This document shows, one piece after another, positions 1-7,266 of a stretch of DNA of 40,344 nucleotides. A program made the translations under genes and the position numbers. Position 1 is the first letter of the stretch; every line of letters starts with the position of its first letter. The stretch comes from Spirochaetes bacterium ADurb.BinA120 (GTDB lineage: Bacteria > Spirochaetota > UBA4802 > UBA5368), in NCBI GenBank assembly GCA_002069125.1, contig MVZN01000023.1:1-40344 (forward strand), read 5' to 3'. The notes beneath the pieces were generated by a model. That model searched no databases. It had not been told where the DNA came from and saw only the letters and a list, made by a program, of their open reading frames with translations.

Positions 1-1562
1 TCGTGGGCCGTGTCGCCGAGCTCCGAACGCATCCAGGGCCCCATCATCCTCCCCACGCCGTGGTGGTGCGACAGCGAGCCGCCGCTTGCGTGGATGGTGT
101 CCACCAGGCCCCTGTGGTAGCGCGTGAAGTCTTCGATGTCCTTGCCTTTCCTTATCGGCGAGAGAAATGTGAAGTACAAATTGGCCCCGTTCTCGTAGAC
201 GTGGGAGATGTGAACCATGCAGACGGTGTTGGCTCGCGCCTTGAGGTACGAACGGGTCGCATTCCACACCTTAAGCAGGTTCTCCCAGCTTACCGCCGTC
301 TCGAGCGTATCGGTCATAATTCCGAGGTCCATCAGCGGGTCGCGCAGGTACGCGCTCGAATAGCGCTGCTCGAGCCACTTTTTAGTCGGCCCCGCGCCGA
401 GGGAAAGGGCGCCTTGTTTCTTCGCGACGGATTTGATCTTACGCGCGACGAGCTTCGCATAATCGGCGTCACCCTCCACGGAGACGAACATCAGGCAGCG
501 CTTGAGCGGCCTGTATCCTAAGAGCCTTAGCGCCCAGTCCGCGGCCGAGCCGTTCATGCCCTTCATTGCAAAGGCCACGTCGGTCTCCTCCGGATCGGAG
601 ATGCGGAACAGGTGCGGCTTTCCAAACTCCCCCTGCATCGATTTTCGCATTGCGGTCACGGCCGACTCGAAATCCCTGAAAAGAAACGAGGCGTGGACCG
701 TATTGCCCGGGCTGAAGGAGCGGATCTTCATCGTAAGCTCGGTCACCACGCCGAAGGCCCCCTCCGAGCCCATTATGATCTGGTCCATGTCGGGGCCTAT
801 GGCCGCGGCGGGATAGTCCCTGGTAACGATGACGCCCCGAGGCGTTACCATGCGCATGGAGAGCACCATGTCCTCGATTTTGCCGTATCCGGTGGACGCC
901 TGACCCGCCCCCCGGGTGACCGCCCATCCGCCCACGGTGGAGTATTCGAACGACTGCGGGAAATGCCCGCAGGTGTAGCCGGAGCCGTAATTATTCAGGT
1001 GCTTTTCGAGCGCCGGGCCGAAGATTCCGGGCTGCACCGTAACGCTGGAATTCTCCTCGTTCACCCGAACAACCCTGTCCATGTGCCTCGTGAGGTCGAG
1101 CGATATGCCTCCCCTGGGGGCCTCTACCCCGCGCGTCACCGACGAGTGGCCGCCGAAGGGCGTGATGGCGATTTTTTTATCGTTGCACAGCCTTACGATT
1201 TTCACTACATCGTCCTCGCTCCGAGGATACACCACCGCGTCCGGCGGGTTCTCGACAATACCCATGCGCAGCTTCAGAAGGTCCAGGTAGAACTTGCCGT
1301 ATGAGTGGTATGCTCGCTCGAAGTCGCCGGTGGACAGATTGGCCTCGCCGACTATTCTTTTAAGCGACGACAGCACCGCCGGGGACAGCCTGCACCTCTT
1401 CGAAAGCCTTACGTCCTCCTCGCCGGGCATGTAGCGCGAGCCGAGATCCTTCTCCGTCAGATTGAAGGACTTGGCGATATATTCCAGCGTGCCGTGGGCG
1501 ATTATCTCTTCGTGGTTCGGGTCGCCCCATTTAAATATGCTTCGGTAGTTCTTCCGGTTCAT
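1..1562 (-). CDS. FAD-linked oxidase, alkyldihydroxyacetonephosphate synthase (AGPS)-like, C-terminus cut by window edge
   Basis: Translation from an ATG at 1562, preceded by a strong AGGAGGGGG ribosome site, gives about 520 residues that run off the left edge still open. The FAD-binding region is clear: TPFGGHSSVTRGVE near residue 134, then a STVGGWAVTRGAG stretch near 208 followed by a GYGKIEDMV / VTPRG block. Near residue 506 is HHHGVG, the active-site histidine motif of alkyl-DHAP synthases. These match the AGPS branch of the VAO/FAD-linked oxidase family better than glycolate oxidase or D-lactate dehydrogenase. AGPS exchanges the acyl group of acyl-DHAP for a fatty alcohol, making the ether bond of ether lipids. 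The gene starts 23 bases after glpD and is the third gene of the operon. The family is well supported. The substrate is inferred, because many bacterial homologues are uncharacterised oxidases. Confidence 0.85.
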   Translation of the reverse strand, partial: MNRKNYRSIFKWGDPNHEEIIAHGTLEYIAKSFNLTEKDLGSRYMPGEEDVRLSKRCRLSPAVLSSLKRIVGEANLSTGDFERAYHSYGKFYLDLLKLRMGIVENPPDAVVYPRSEDDVVKIVRLCNDKKIAITPFGGHSSVTRGVEAPRGGISLDLTRHMDRVVRVNEENSSVTVQPGIFGPALEKHLNNYGSGYTCGHFPQSFEYSTVGGWAVTRGAGQASTGYGKIEDMVLSMRMVTPRGVIVTRDYPAAAIGPDMDQIIMGSEGAFGVVTELTMKIRSFSPGNTVHASFLFRDFESAVTAMRKSMQGEFGKPHLFRISDPEETDVAFAMKGMNGSAADWALRLLGYRPLKRCLMFVSVEGDADYAKLVARKIKSVAKKQGALSLGAGPTKKWLEQRYSSAYLRDPLMDLGIMTDTLETAVSWENLLKVWNATRSYLKARANTVCMVHISHVYENGANLYFTFLSPIRKGKDIEDFTRYHRGLVDTIHASGGSLSHHHGVGRMMGPWMRSELGDTAH

Positions 1563-1585
1563 CACTCCCCCTCCTGTATCTCGAA

Positions 1586-3214
1586 TCATTTGGGAACCTC
1601 GAGCGCCCTTTTCGCCGCCGCGAGCTCCTTTTTAACACGCGCCTCGTTCCATTTCAACTCATTCGCGGCGATTCTCGCCACCTTCCTCAATACGGCCTCC
1701 CCGGGATTTCCAAGCGTTCCAAGCCCGGTGCGGCGCATGAGGATATCTATGAGAGTCTTCGCCATCTCCTCGCGCACCGCGTACACGACCTGGGCCCCTA
1801 TCTCTCCGTCGGCGTCAAGAGTCGCGGCGAGCGAGCGATCCGCGCGCGCGATCGAAAGCACCCTCGCATACTCCGTGCCGTAGTGCATGGCCAGGAAGCG
1901 CACCGTCCTTTCGTTAAAATCGGCGTTGCAGCCCACCGCCTCCGCCAGAAAGCGCTCCATGTCATCTATCTCGCACCCGGCCAGGTATTCGTTGTCGGTG
2001 CGCGATGGCGGGAGGGTCCTCTTGAGCTTCACCTGCACCATCTTGAGCACATTGACAGCCAGATTCCGGCTGGTGGTCCACTTGCCCCCCTCCACGGTGA
2101 TGAGCCCCTCCAGACCGTCCAGCGCGTTATTGTAGATCTCGTATCTTCGGGAGCTCGTGTAGGTGCCCTCGGTCTGATCGTCCACAAGGGGCCGGAGTCC
2201 CCCGTAGGCGAAGAGCACGTCCTTTAACGACAGCTTGCCGTCGCCGAAGGACCGGTTGATCTCGGATAGAAATTCCTCTATGCTCTCGCGCGTCACCCGG
2301 TAATTGTCCGGGTCGCCCTGGTACTCCCTGTCGGTGGTGCCGATAAGCGAATGCCCCCTCCACGGGATTATGAAGAAATGCCTGCCGCCGGGCGTCATCA
2401 TCGTTACGGCCCTATCGCTCAGGCTCCTCGTAATCACATGTATGCCCTCCGAACGACGGATCTGGTGAAGCCCCTTGCCGTTGTCCGAGGAGTTCAGGAT
2501 GATGTCCGCCCATGGGCCGGCGCAGTTTATGGTAAGCTCGCCGCGCAGCTCGACCGTCCTGTTTTTTATCAGATCGCGCACCTTTACGCCGGCGATCCTT
2601 CCGTCGCCGTCGTGCACGAAGCCCTCCGCCCTGGCGTAATTCGCCGCCTTCGCCCCGTACTTCAACGCCGACTTGATGAACGCAAGGGTGAAGCGTTCGG
2701 GTGAAATGCTCTGGCTGTCATAGTACATGGATGAGCCGGTAAGCTTGTCCGCCTTTACGCCGGGCGCCATGGTGAGGGTCTTTTTGCGCGAGAAGGTCGA
2801 ATGGTTCGGTATGCGCTTGCTCCTGTCCCAGGTCCATTTCTTGTCGAACGCGAGAATGTCGTAGGTGATAAGGCCGAGCTTCAGCACGTATTTGTTGTTC
2901 TTTAGCTTGTCGTAATTCGGCACCATGAAGGGGATGGGATAAACGAAATTGGGCGCGATATTGGAAAGGATTCGCCGCTCCCTGAGGGACTCGCGCACCA
3001 GCCCGTATTCCAGGTAATACAGGTATCGCAGACCCCCGTGAATAAGCTTCGAGTTCGCCGAGGAGGTCGCCCAGCCGAAGTCGTTTTTTTCGACCAGGGC
3101 GACCTTCAGGCCGCGCGAGGCGGCGTCGTAGGCGACTGCGGCCCCCGTAATCCCTCCCCCGATGATGACGATATCGAAAACTTCCCCCTTATGCTTTTCG
3201 ATGAAGCGTTCCAT
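1586..3214 (-). CDS. glpD: FAD-dependent glycerol-3-phosphate dehydrogenase
   Basis: This 542-residue flavoprotein is the usual length for GlpD. The N-terminal Rossmann dinucleotide motif is at residues 19-25 (GGGITGA), followed by the family signature SSANSKLIHGGLRYL and a conserved GTTDREY block in the middle. GlpD oxidises sn-glycerol-3-phosphate to dihydroxyacetone phosphate at the inner membrane and passes electrons to quinone. The ATG at 3214 sits behind GGAGG, and that ribosome site overlaps the stop codon of the upstream regulator gene, so the two are co-transcribed and probably coupled. The downstream AGPS-like gene would use DHAP derivatives, which suggests this GlpD supplies lipid synthesis as well as glycerol catabolism. 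That link is inference; the enzyme family is certain. Confidence 0.93.
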   Translation of the reverse strand: MERFIEKHKGEVFDIVIIGGGITGAAVAYDAASRGLKVALVEKNDFGWATSSANSKLIHGGLRYLYYLEYGLVRESLRERRILSNIAPNFVYPIPFMVPNYDKLKNNKYVLKLGLITYDILAFDKKWTWDRSKRIPNHSTFSRKKTLTMAPGVKADKLTGSSMYYDSQSISPERFTLAFIKSALKYGAKAANYARAEGFVHDGDGRIAGVKVRDLIKNRTVELRGELTINCAGPWADIILNSSDNGKGLHQIRRSEGIHVITRSLSDRAVTMMTPGGRHFFIIPWRGHSLIGTTDREYQGDPDNYRVTRESIEEFLSEINRSFGDGKLSLKDVLFAYGGLRPLVDDQTEGTYTSSRRYEIYNNALDGLEGLITVEGGKWTTSRNLAVNVLKMVQVKLKRTLPPSRTDNEYLAGCEIDDMERFLAEAVGCNADFNERTVRFLAMHYGTEYARVLSIARADRSLAATLDADGEIGAQVVYAVREEMAKTLIDILMRRTGLGTLGNPGEAVLRKVARIAANELKWNEARVKKELAAAKRALEVPK

Positions 3215-3217
3215 CGC

Positions 3218-3958
3218 CTACCTCCTTTTCGCGCCTCGAGCGCCGTAGTGCTTTTTATAAAAATCGAAAATCTTCCTCTCCGTATAGGCCAGCACATCCT
3301 CCATGATTCTCCGCGCCTCACGCTCCCCGCGCGCGGCAATGGCTTTGTAAATATCGCGATGGAAGCGCGCGGAGCGGCGCCGGTTTTCCGGGTCTCCGAA
3401 GTACAGGTAGCCGTGGTCGCGGAAGAGACTGTTGAAGAAATTCAATACGAAGATGTACAAAAGGTTCCCGCTCGCGCGGGCGATCAGATGGTGAACGGCC
3501 AGGTCGCGCTCGAGCATGTCATCTTCCCCATCGGCAAGGGCTATCGCTTTAAGCGCTTCGAGCTGTTCTTCGGTGCGGTTTTTCGCGGCGTGCGCGGCCA
3601 TTTCGGGGGCAAGGAGCCTTCTTATGGAGAGGGTATCGGCGAGAATCCCCCTGTCGAAGACCTCGTCCAGATAGATTATCGCCTGGAAAAGCTCGAGGTT
3701 TCCGCTTTCCAGGTAGTTCTTTACGTAGATACCGTCGCCGTGCCGTATCTCGACGAGGCCCATAACCTCGAGTTTTTTAAGCGCCTCGCGGAGGGTGGCC
3801 CGGTTTACCCGAAGGTTCGAGGCTATCTCGCGCTCGGCCGGAAGCCGTTCACCGGGCTTGAAATGCCCTTCGACTATCCTTCCGATCATCTGGTTTACGA
3901 TCTCCTCGTGAAGACGGCTTCGCGTAACCGGATCGAGTTTTCTGGCGGGCATAGTCAT
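3218..3958 (-). CDS. GntR-family transcriptional regulator, FadR/FCD subfamily
   Basis: The 246-residue protein has an N-terminal winged helix-turn-helix at about residues 15-80, including the GntR recognition pattern PAEREIASNLRVNRATLREAL. The alpha-helical C-terminal half (about 100-240) has the FCD ligand-binding fold, with spaced His and Asp residues such as the ERDLAVHHLIARAS segment. FCD regulators bind small carboxylates or acyl compounds and usually leave the DNA when ligand is present. The gene heads a leftward operon with glpD, three bases away, and the AGPS-like oxidase. A GAGGG ribosome site precedes the ATG at 3958. A perfect palindrome lies over the likely transcription start, so autoregulation is probable. 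Ligand not determinable from sequence. Confidence 0.9.
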   Translation of the reverse strand: MTMPARKLDPVTRSRLHEEIVNQMIGRIVEGHFKPGERLPAEREIASNLRVNRATLREALKKLEVMGLVEIRHGDGIYVKNYLESGNLELFQAIIYLDEVFDRGILADTLSIRRLLAPEMAAHAAKNRTEEQLEALKAIALADGEDDMLERDLAVHHLIARASGNLLYIFVLNFFNSLFRDHGYLYFGDPENRRRSARFHRDIYKAIAARGEREARRIMEDVLAYTERKIFDFYKKHYGARGAKRR

Positions 3959-3984
3959 GGCGTCCCTCTGGATTAGTGGTCGAG

Positions 3985-3995
3985 TGGTCCGACCA
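3985..3995. promoter_or_regulatory. FadR-type operator palindrome TGGTCCGACCA
   Basis: The 11-base sequence TGGTC-C-GACCA is a perfect palindrome. It equals the core TGGTCNGACCA of the known E. coli FadR operator. It lies 27-37 bases upstream of the regulator start codon and just after the predicted -10 box, where bound protein would block initiation. An extra half-site, GTGGTC, sits directly upstream at 3976-3981. Binding by the adjacent FCD regulator is inference. Confidence 0.75.
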
Positions 3996-4029
3996 ATAAC
4001 AATTTAGCCCCCATCCCCGAAGCGGTCAA
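3994..4029 (-). promoter_or_regulatory. Promoter of the regulator-glpD-AGPS operon
   Basis: Reading leftward, TTGACC (4029-4024) is followed by a 17-base spacer and TAAATT (4006-4001), a reasonable sigma-70 arrangement. The predicted start, near 3994, falls inside the TGGTCCGACCA palindrome. The coincidence of promoter and operator supports both calls. Confidence 0.6.
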
Positions 4030-4137
4030 GATTTTTTAAGGCTTTCCCCAAAAAACCGGAGGGAGGGCCGCGGAAATCGCCGGGGCTCGAACGGGCTTCG
4101 CCCTGGAGGATGCCCTGGATGAAGACAAAGGGACGTT

Positions 4138-4172
4138 ACGCCCGTACCGGAGTGGACCGCTCCGGCACGGGG
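4138..4172 (-). terminator. Hairpin after the nitroreductase-like gene
   Basis: CCGGAG and CTCCGG arms around a 7-base loop are extended by imperfect GCCCGT / ACGGGGC pairing. It lies about 10 bases beyond the nitroreductase stop. There is no clear T-run, so it may be only a stabilising hairpin or a weak terminator. Confidence 0.3.
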
Positions 4173-4182
4173 CAGGCGCCAA

Positions 4183-5301
4183 TCAGACGCCCACAAAGCT
4201 CTCGAGCGGCATGCGCGGACTGACCGGCCCCGGATAGCTTTTTACGTAACCGAGCCGCAAAATCATCGCGATTCTTTTAACACCGATTCTCGAGGCGATC
4301 TCTTCCCTCCACGGCGACTCCTGAAGCGCCTGCGTCATCGGATGTACCGCCATGGACTTTTCGCGCAACAGGAGGCCCATGCGCTGAAAGGCCCTGCCGG
4401 CGTCGATAAGCGCCCCCGGGCCGCTTCCGTCCGCCGCAAGCACGAGCCATCCGGCGCAGTTTTCCACCTGTTTTCGCGCCATCGCCATCCCCTGCTCGCG
4501 GAAACTCTTCGTCAGCACCGATTGCCTGTTAAAGAAGGTCCTCACGTACCATCCGGCAATGCCCGTTATCTCCATGGAGGCCGGAGTTAGGCCGTTCATG
4601 TGCCTGCTCTGTTCCTCCTTCGACCAGCGTATCCAATCCGCCAGCTCCTCCTGCGCCTCGTCCCTCCAGGCCTGTGCCCTGTTCGCCTCCAGCGTCGCCT
4701 CCGAAAGGTACCTCCCCATGGGAGTGGGCCGCGGGAAATACAGGAACCGCGCGTCCGATCCCGTCACTTCCGCAAGCTCGGCCGTACCGATCTCGCGCGT
4801 CATGAGGCCGTTTCGCACCGTGCGGCGCATGCGGATTCGCGCTGCCGGAAAGTCGAGCGCCGTACCGCGGCCTATTTGCGCCTCCACGAGCTCCGTATCA
4901 TGGGGCCCTTTTCCTTTTAGTCGATACTCGAACCTGCGACCGTATATACCGGCGGCAACGGCCAGGTTCTCAATAAACGCCCCCATGGATATCATTATAT
5001 CGTGATTTTCCGGATCGACGGCCGGAAGCCAGCGGGAGCGCTCGGTCCCAATGCTCCACACGCCCGGGCGGTCCACCCGAACGGTCCACGGCTGCGTGTT
5101 GTGCCCGCTCGGGGCGCAGGACGCGAGATCGAGCATCGCGCGCTCCTCCCTGCCCAAAAACCTCATGGCCGCGCCCCGCCCCTTGGCCCCCTCTTTTAAC
5201 CCCCGCCCTTCCGACGCAAACGCCTGGACAAAACGCGGAAGGGAGGCCGCCAGCATCGCGCCCCCCGCAGCGGACAAAAAGCCCCTTCTTGTCGTATTCA
5301 T
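4183..5301 (-). CDS. Exported nitroreductase-like (Acg-type) flavoprotein with Tat signal
   Basis: The N-terminus (TTRRGFLSAAGGAMLAA) is a twin-arginine signal with a hydrophobic core, so the protein is probably exported folded with its flavin. The mature part starts with the nitroreductase FMN-binding pattern SGHNTQPW near residue 67. It is about 370 residues long, more like the Acg branch of the superfamily than the short NfsA/NfsB enzymes. The listed start is the ATG at 5301, which sits eight bases behind GAGG. An in-frame ATG at 5307 is only two bases from that site and is less likely. The gene stands alone, pointing left, behind a long AT-rich upstream region. No substrate can be read from the sequence; such proteins may reduce quinones, nitro compounds or iodinated aromatics. 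Confidence 0.78.
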   Translation of the reverse strand: MNTTRRGFLSAAGGAMLAASLPRFVQAFASEGRGLKEGAKGRGAAMRFLGREERAMLDLASCAPSGHNTQPWTVRVDRPGVWSIGTERSRWLPAVDPENHDIMISMGAFIENLAVAAGIYGRRFEYRLKGKGPHDTELVEAQIGRGTALDFPAARIRMRRTVRNGLMTREIGTAELAEVTGSDARFLYFPRPTPMGRYLSEATLEANRAQAWRDEAQEELADWIRWSKEEQSRHMNGLTPASMEITGIAGWYVRTFFNRQSVLTKSFREQGMAMARKQVENCAGWLVLAADGSGPGALIDAGRAFQRMGLLLREKSMAVHPMTQALQESPWREEIASRIGVKRIAMILRLGYVKSYPGPVSPRMPLESFVGV

Positions 5302-5402
5302 GTCCATAACCTCATTGAAATAATTAGAGGGAACCCCTAAAATTTAATTTTTGAAGCTCCCATGTTTTATAACTACTGGCATACTCAGGACCTAGGTTTT
5401 CT

Positions 5403-5421
5403 CGCCCGCCGAAGGCGGGCG
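5403..5421. repeat. Short GC-rich palindrome (CGCCCGCC-GAA-GGCGGGCG)
   Basis: Perfect 8-base arms enclose a 3-base loop inside an otherwise AT-rich intergenic region. No T-run follows on either strand, so a terminator role is doubtful. It resembles dispersed REP-like palindromes; only one copy is seen here. Confidence 0.5.
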
Positions 5422-5448
5422 GAAAGGCCTAATTATTCGAGAATTCCT

Positions 5449-5491
5449 ATAGAGTATATGCTCTAAATTTAGATATAGAGTTTTTACTCTA
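5449..5491. promoter_or_regulatory. Paired AGAG-N6-CTCT palindromes, candidate operator
   Basis: ATAGAG-N6-CTCTAA occurs twice, at 5449-5466 and 5475-5492, with starts 26 bases apart (about two and a half helical turns). A further perfect palindrome, TCTAAATTTAGA, spans 5462-5473 between them. The array lies in the 370-base AT-rich gap between the divergent nitroreductase and first TPM gene. It looks like a tandem operator for a dimeric repressor; no regulator gene adjoins it. The rest of the gap (5308-5675) shows no coding potential. Confidence 0.5.
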
Positions 5492-5604
5492 ATCGTCAAG
5501 AAATAATTAATTTTTTATCTATTTTTTAAAGAAATAATACGGCGCGCCATCCTTCAGGCATTGGACCGGGTACGGGGCGGTATATATTTTCCTTTCAATT
5601 TCTA

Positions 5605-5633
5605 TGACTTCCGGTCAATATTTTCGTTAGAAT
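5605..5633 (+). promoter_or_regulatory. Possible promoter of the first TPM gene
   Basis: TAGAAT at 5628-5633 is a good -10 box. A weak -35 (TGACTT, 5605-5610) lies 17 bases upstream. It is about 43 bases before the chosen ATG. Confidence 0.35.
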
Positions 5634-5675
5634 ACCCGCCGCGACATGGCGCATGAACCTGTTAGGGGAAAGGAC

Positions 5676-6665
5676 ATGAGACCATATTATATCCCGGTAC
5701 GCCTTCTTTTAATCTGCCTGATAAGCGCGGTTTTCTCCACGCCCTTTCTTGGGGCCTTCATACCGCCGCTTATCGGACACGTAAACGACACGGCAGGCAT
5801 GTTTTCGGAGCCTGTTCGGGCCGAGGTGGAGAGGCTGCTCGCAAAGCACGAAAGTCGGACAACCAACCAGGTGGTGGTGGTAACGGTCCCCTCCCTTGAG
5901 GGTGAAATCTTAGAGGAGTATTCCATCCGCCTGGCCGAGACCTGGAAGATTGGGCAGAAAGGCAAGGACAACGGGGTGATACTGCTTTTTTCGAGGGACG
6001 ACCGAAAGCTTCGAATAGAGGTGGGCTATGGGCTCGAGGGCACCCTTACGGACCTCATGGCCGGGCGGATTATCCGCAACAATATTGTACCTCACTTTAA
6101 GGACGGCCGCTTCGACGATGGCTTGCGATCTGGAGTGAATGGTATACTGCGCATTCTGGATACGAAAAATACCGGTGATGATCTCTATAACGAACCGGCC
6201 CAGTCCTCAGAAACCGATAATAGCCTCTCGCATAAAATATTCAAATACCTCTCCCTTATTTTCTTTGTGGCATTTTTAGGAATAACCGCTCTGGGCATCC
6301 TCTATTTTTTTATCAGCATGGCCTTTTTCCATACGGGTGTCATAGGCTGGATTAATTTCGTTCTTCTGGGCCCGGTATTTTTTATGGTCATCTTTTTGCC
6401 CATTCTTTCCGTCCTGGAAACCTCGGATTTTGCCGTAGGATATTCCATTGCAGCCGGAGTTTTAATCGCGGCGCTGCTTATCGGTTTAAAGATCTTCTTT
6501 CTATACACCCGCCGGGGACAGGATATAGCCGAAGAATTACAAATCGATTTATCCGGCGATTCCGGCGGCGGGTCCTCCTACAGTTCTTCCTCTTCGGGCG
6601 GCTCGTCCGGATACAGCGGCGGCGGAGGCAGCTTCGGAGGAGGAGGGGCGTCGGGTTCGTGGTGA
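5676..6665 (+). CDS. TPM-domain (YgcG/TPM_phosphatase family) membrane protein, copy 1
   Basis: Starting at the ATG at 5676, behind AGGGGAAAGGA, the product has 329 residues. An upstream in-frame ATG at 5646 has no ribosome site and would bury the signal peptide. Residues 1-27 form a signal sequence. A TPM domain follows (about 30-150), with VNDTAGMF at its start, the GKDNGVILLFSRDDRK block and the VGYGLEGTLTD motif. Three hydrophobic segments fill about 180-285. The tail is almost wholly Gly and Ser and ends GGGGASGSW, as in many TPM proteins. The domain is associated with extracytoplasmic roles, including photosystem repair in chloroplasts; bacterial function is poorly known. Its N-terminal DNA is nearly identical to that of the second copy downstream. 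Confidence 0.88.
   Translation: MRPYYIPVRLLLICLISAVFSTPFLGAFIPPLIGHVNDTAGMFSEPVRAEVERLLAKHESRTTNQVVVVTVPSLEGEILEEYSIRLAETWKIGQKGKDNGVILLFSRDDRKLRIEVGYGLEGTLTDLMAGRIIRNNIVPHFKDGRFDDGLRSGVNGILRILDTKNTGDDLYNEPAQSSETDNSLSHKIFKYLSLIFFVAFLGITALGILYFFISMAFFHTGVIGWINFVLLGPVFFMVIFLPILSVLETSDFAVGYSIAAGVLIAALLIGLKIFFLYTRRGQDIAEELQIDLSGDSGGGSSYSSSSSGGSSGYSGGGGSFGGGGASGSW
5781..6148 (+). repeat. Duplicated TPM-domain segment, unit A
   Basis: This 368-base stretch aligns with 7372-7739 without any length change and is nearly identical, including many synonymous positions. The flanking membrane-segment DNA has diverged strongly. Confidence 0.8.
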
Positions 6666-6669
6666 GGGG
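6612..6669 (+). repeat. Duplicated Gly-rich tail segment, unit A
   Basis: The last 17 codons, the stop codon and four bases beyond match 8230-8287 almost base for base. It is the second conserved block of the TPM duplication. Confidence 0.75.
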
Positions 6670-6720
6670 ATGATTCATCCCGCCAGGCGGCCGCCAACCT
6701 CAAGCCGAACCATCATCCAC

Positions 6721-6745
6721 AAGGGGCTACAGCTCCTTGTTCTGT
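6721..6745 (+). repeat. Downstream flank shared by both TPM genes, copy A
   Basis: AAGGGGCTACAGCTCCTTG followed by TTCTGT can form a short hairpin. It has a counterpart at 8319-8343, at a similar distance from the second TPM gene. It is probably a weak terminator carried along by the duplication. Confidence 0.45.
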
Positions 6746-6859
6746 GGGAAGGGGCTGTTCGTTTATTATTCACGTTAAGCAGCGACACAGGATGGCTCGG
6801 CTATGCGCTTTTTAAAGTACTCCAAGCTGCCGGAAGTTTTTCCAAACTCATCCCCCCGG

Positions 6860-6888
6860 CCCCCTTCTCTTCGAGCAAGAGAAGGGGG
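6860..6888. repeat. 12-bp perfect hairpin between the TPM genes, first copy
   Basis: Arms CCCCCTTCTCTT and AAGAGAAGGGGG flank a 5-base loop. A closely similar hairpin lies at 7002-7030. Neither is followed by a T-run, so these look like dispersed palindromic repeats more than terminators. The 600-base gap 6666-7266 holds nothing convincing as coding; the one open frame in it has no ribosome site and unlikely composition. Confidence 0.6.
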
Positions 6889-7001
6889 AGTTCAGATATT
6901 AGGCTTTCAGGAAATATCCGATACCAGGCCTGCAATAGCGGATCCAGTTAATATTGATCCCTGATGTGCCACTGCTATTTCTTGTGGATCATGGCACGAT
7001 A

Positions 7002-7030
7002 CCCCCTCTCTTTCGTTCAAAGAGAGGGGG
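7002..7030. repeat. 12-bp perfect hairpin between the TPM genes, second copy
   Basis: Arms CCCCCTCTCTTT and AAAGAGAGGGGG enclose the loop CGTTC. The element continues into TTAGGGGGTGAG, as dispersed repeats often do. Same architecture (12-base stem, 5-base loop) as the copy at 6860-6888. Confidence 0.6.
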
Positions 7031-7266
7031 TTAGGGGGTGAGTTCGAAAAGCTTTCTTTCGTTCCACCAGGCAAACCGCCATCAAAAAATATTTGTATAT
7101 GAGTTGAACCTATAATATGCTAATAACATCAGCTACGAGAACTGAAGGGCAGAAAATCAATCTTAGTGGGTGAGAGCAACCGAAAACCCGTGAGGGGAAC
7201 CGATTACTAAATGAAATGCCTCCGACTATTAAACAACATGATCCAAACATCCCAGGGAGAACAGGT

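Noticed and set aside
4138-4172. Confident intrinsic terminator after the nitroreductase gene
   Set aside because: The stem is good but lacks a T-run, so it is listed only at low confidence.
6670-6951. A 93-codon open frame between the TPM genes
   Set aside because: It runs through a palindromic repeat, lacks a ribosome site and has no protein-like pattern.
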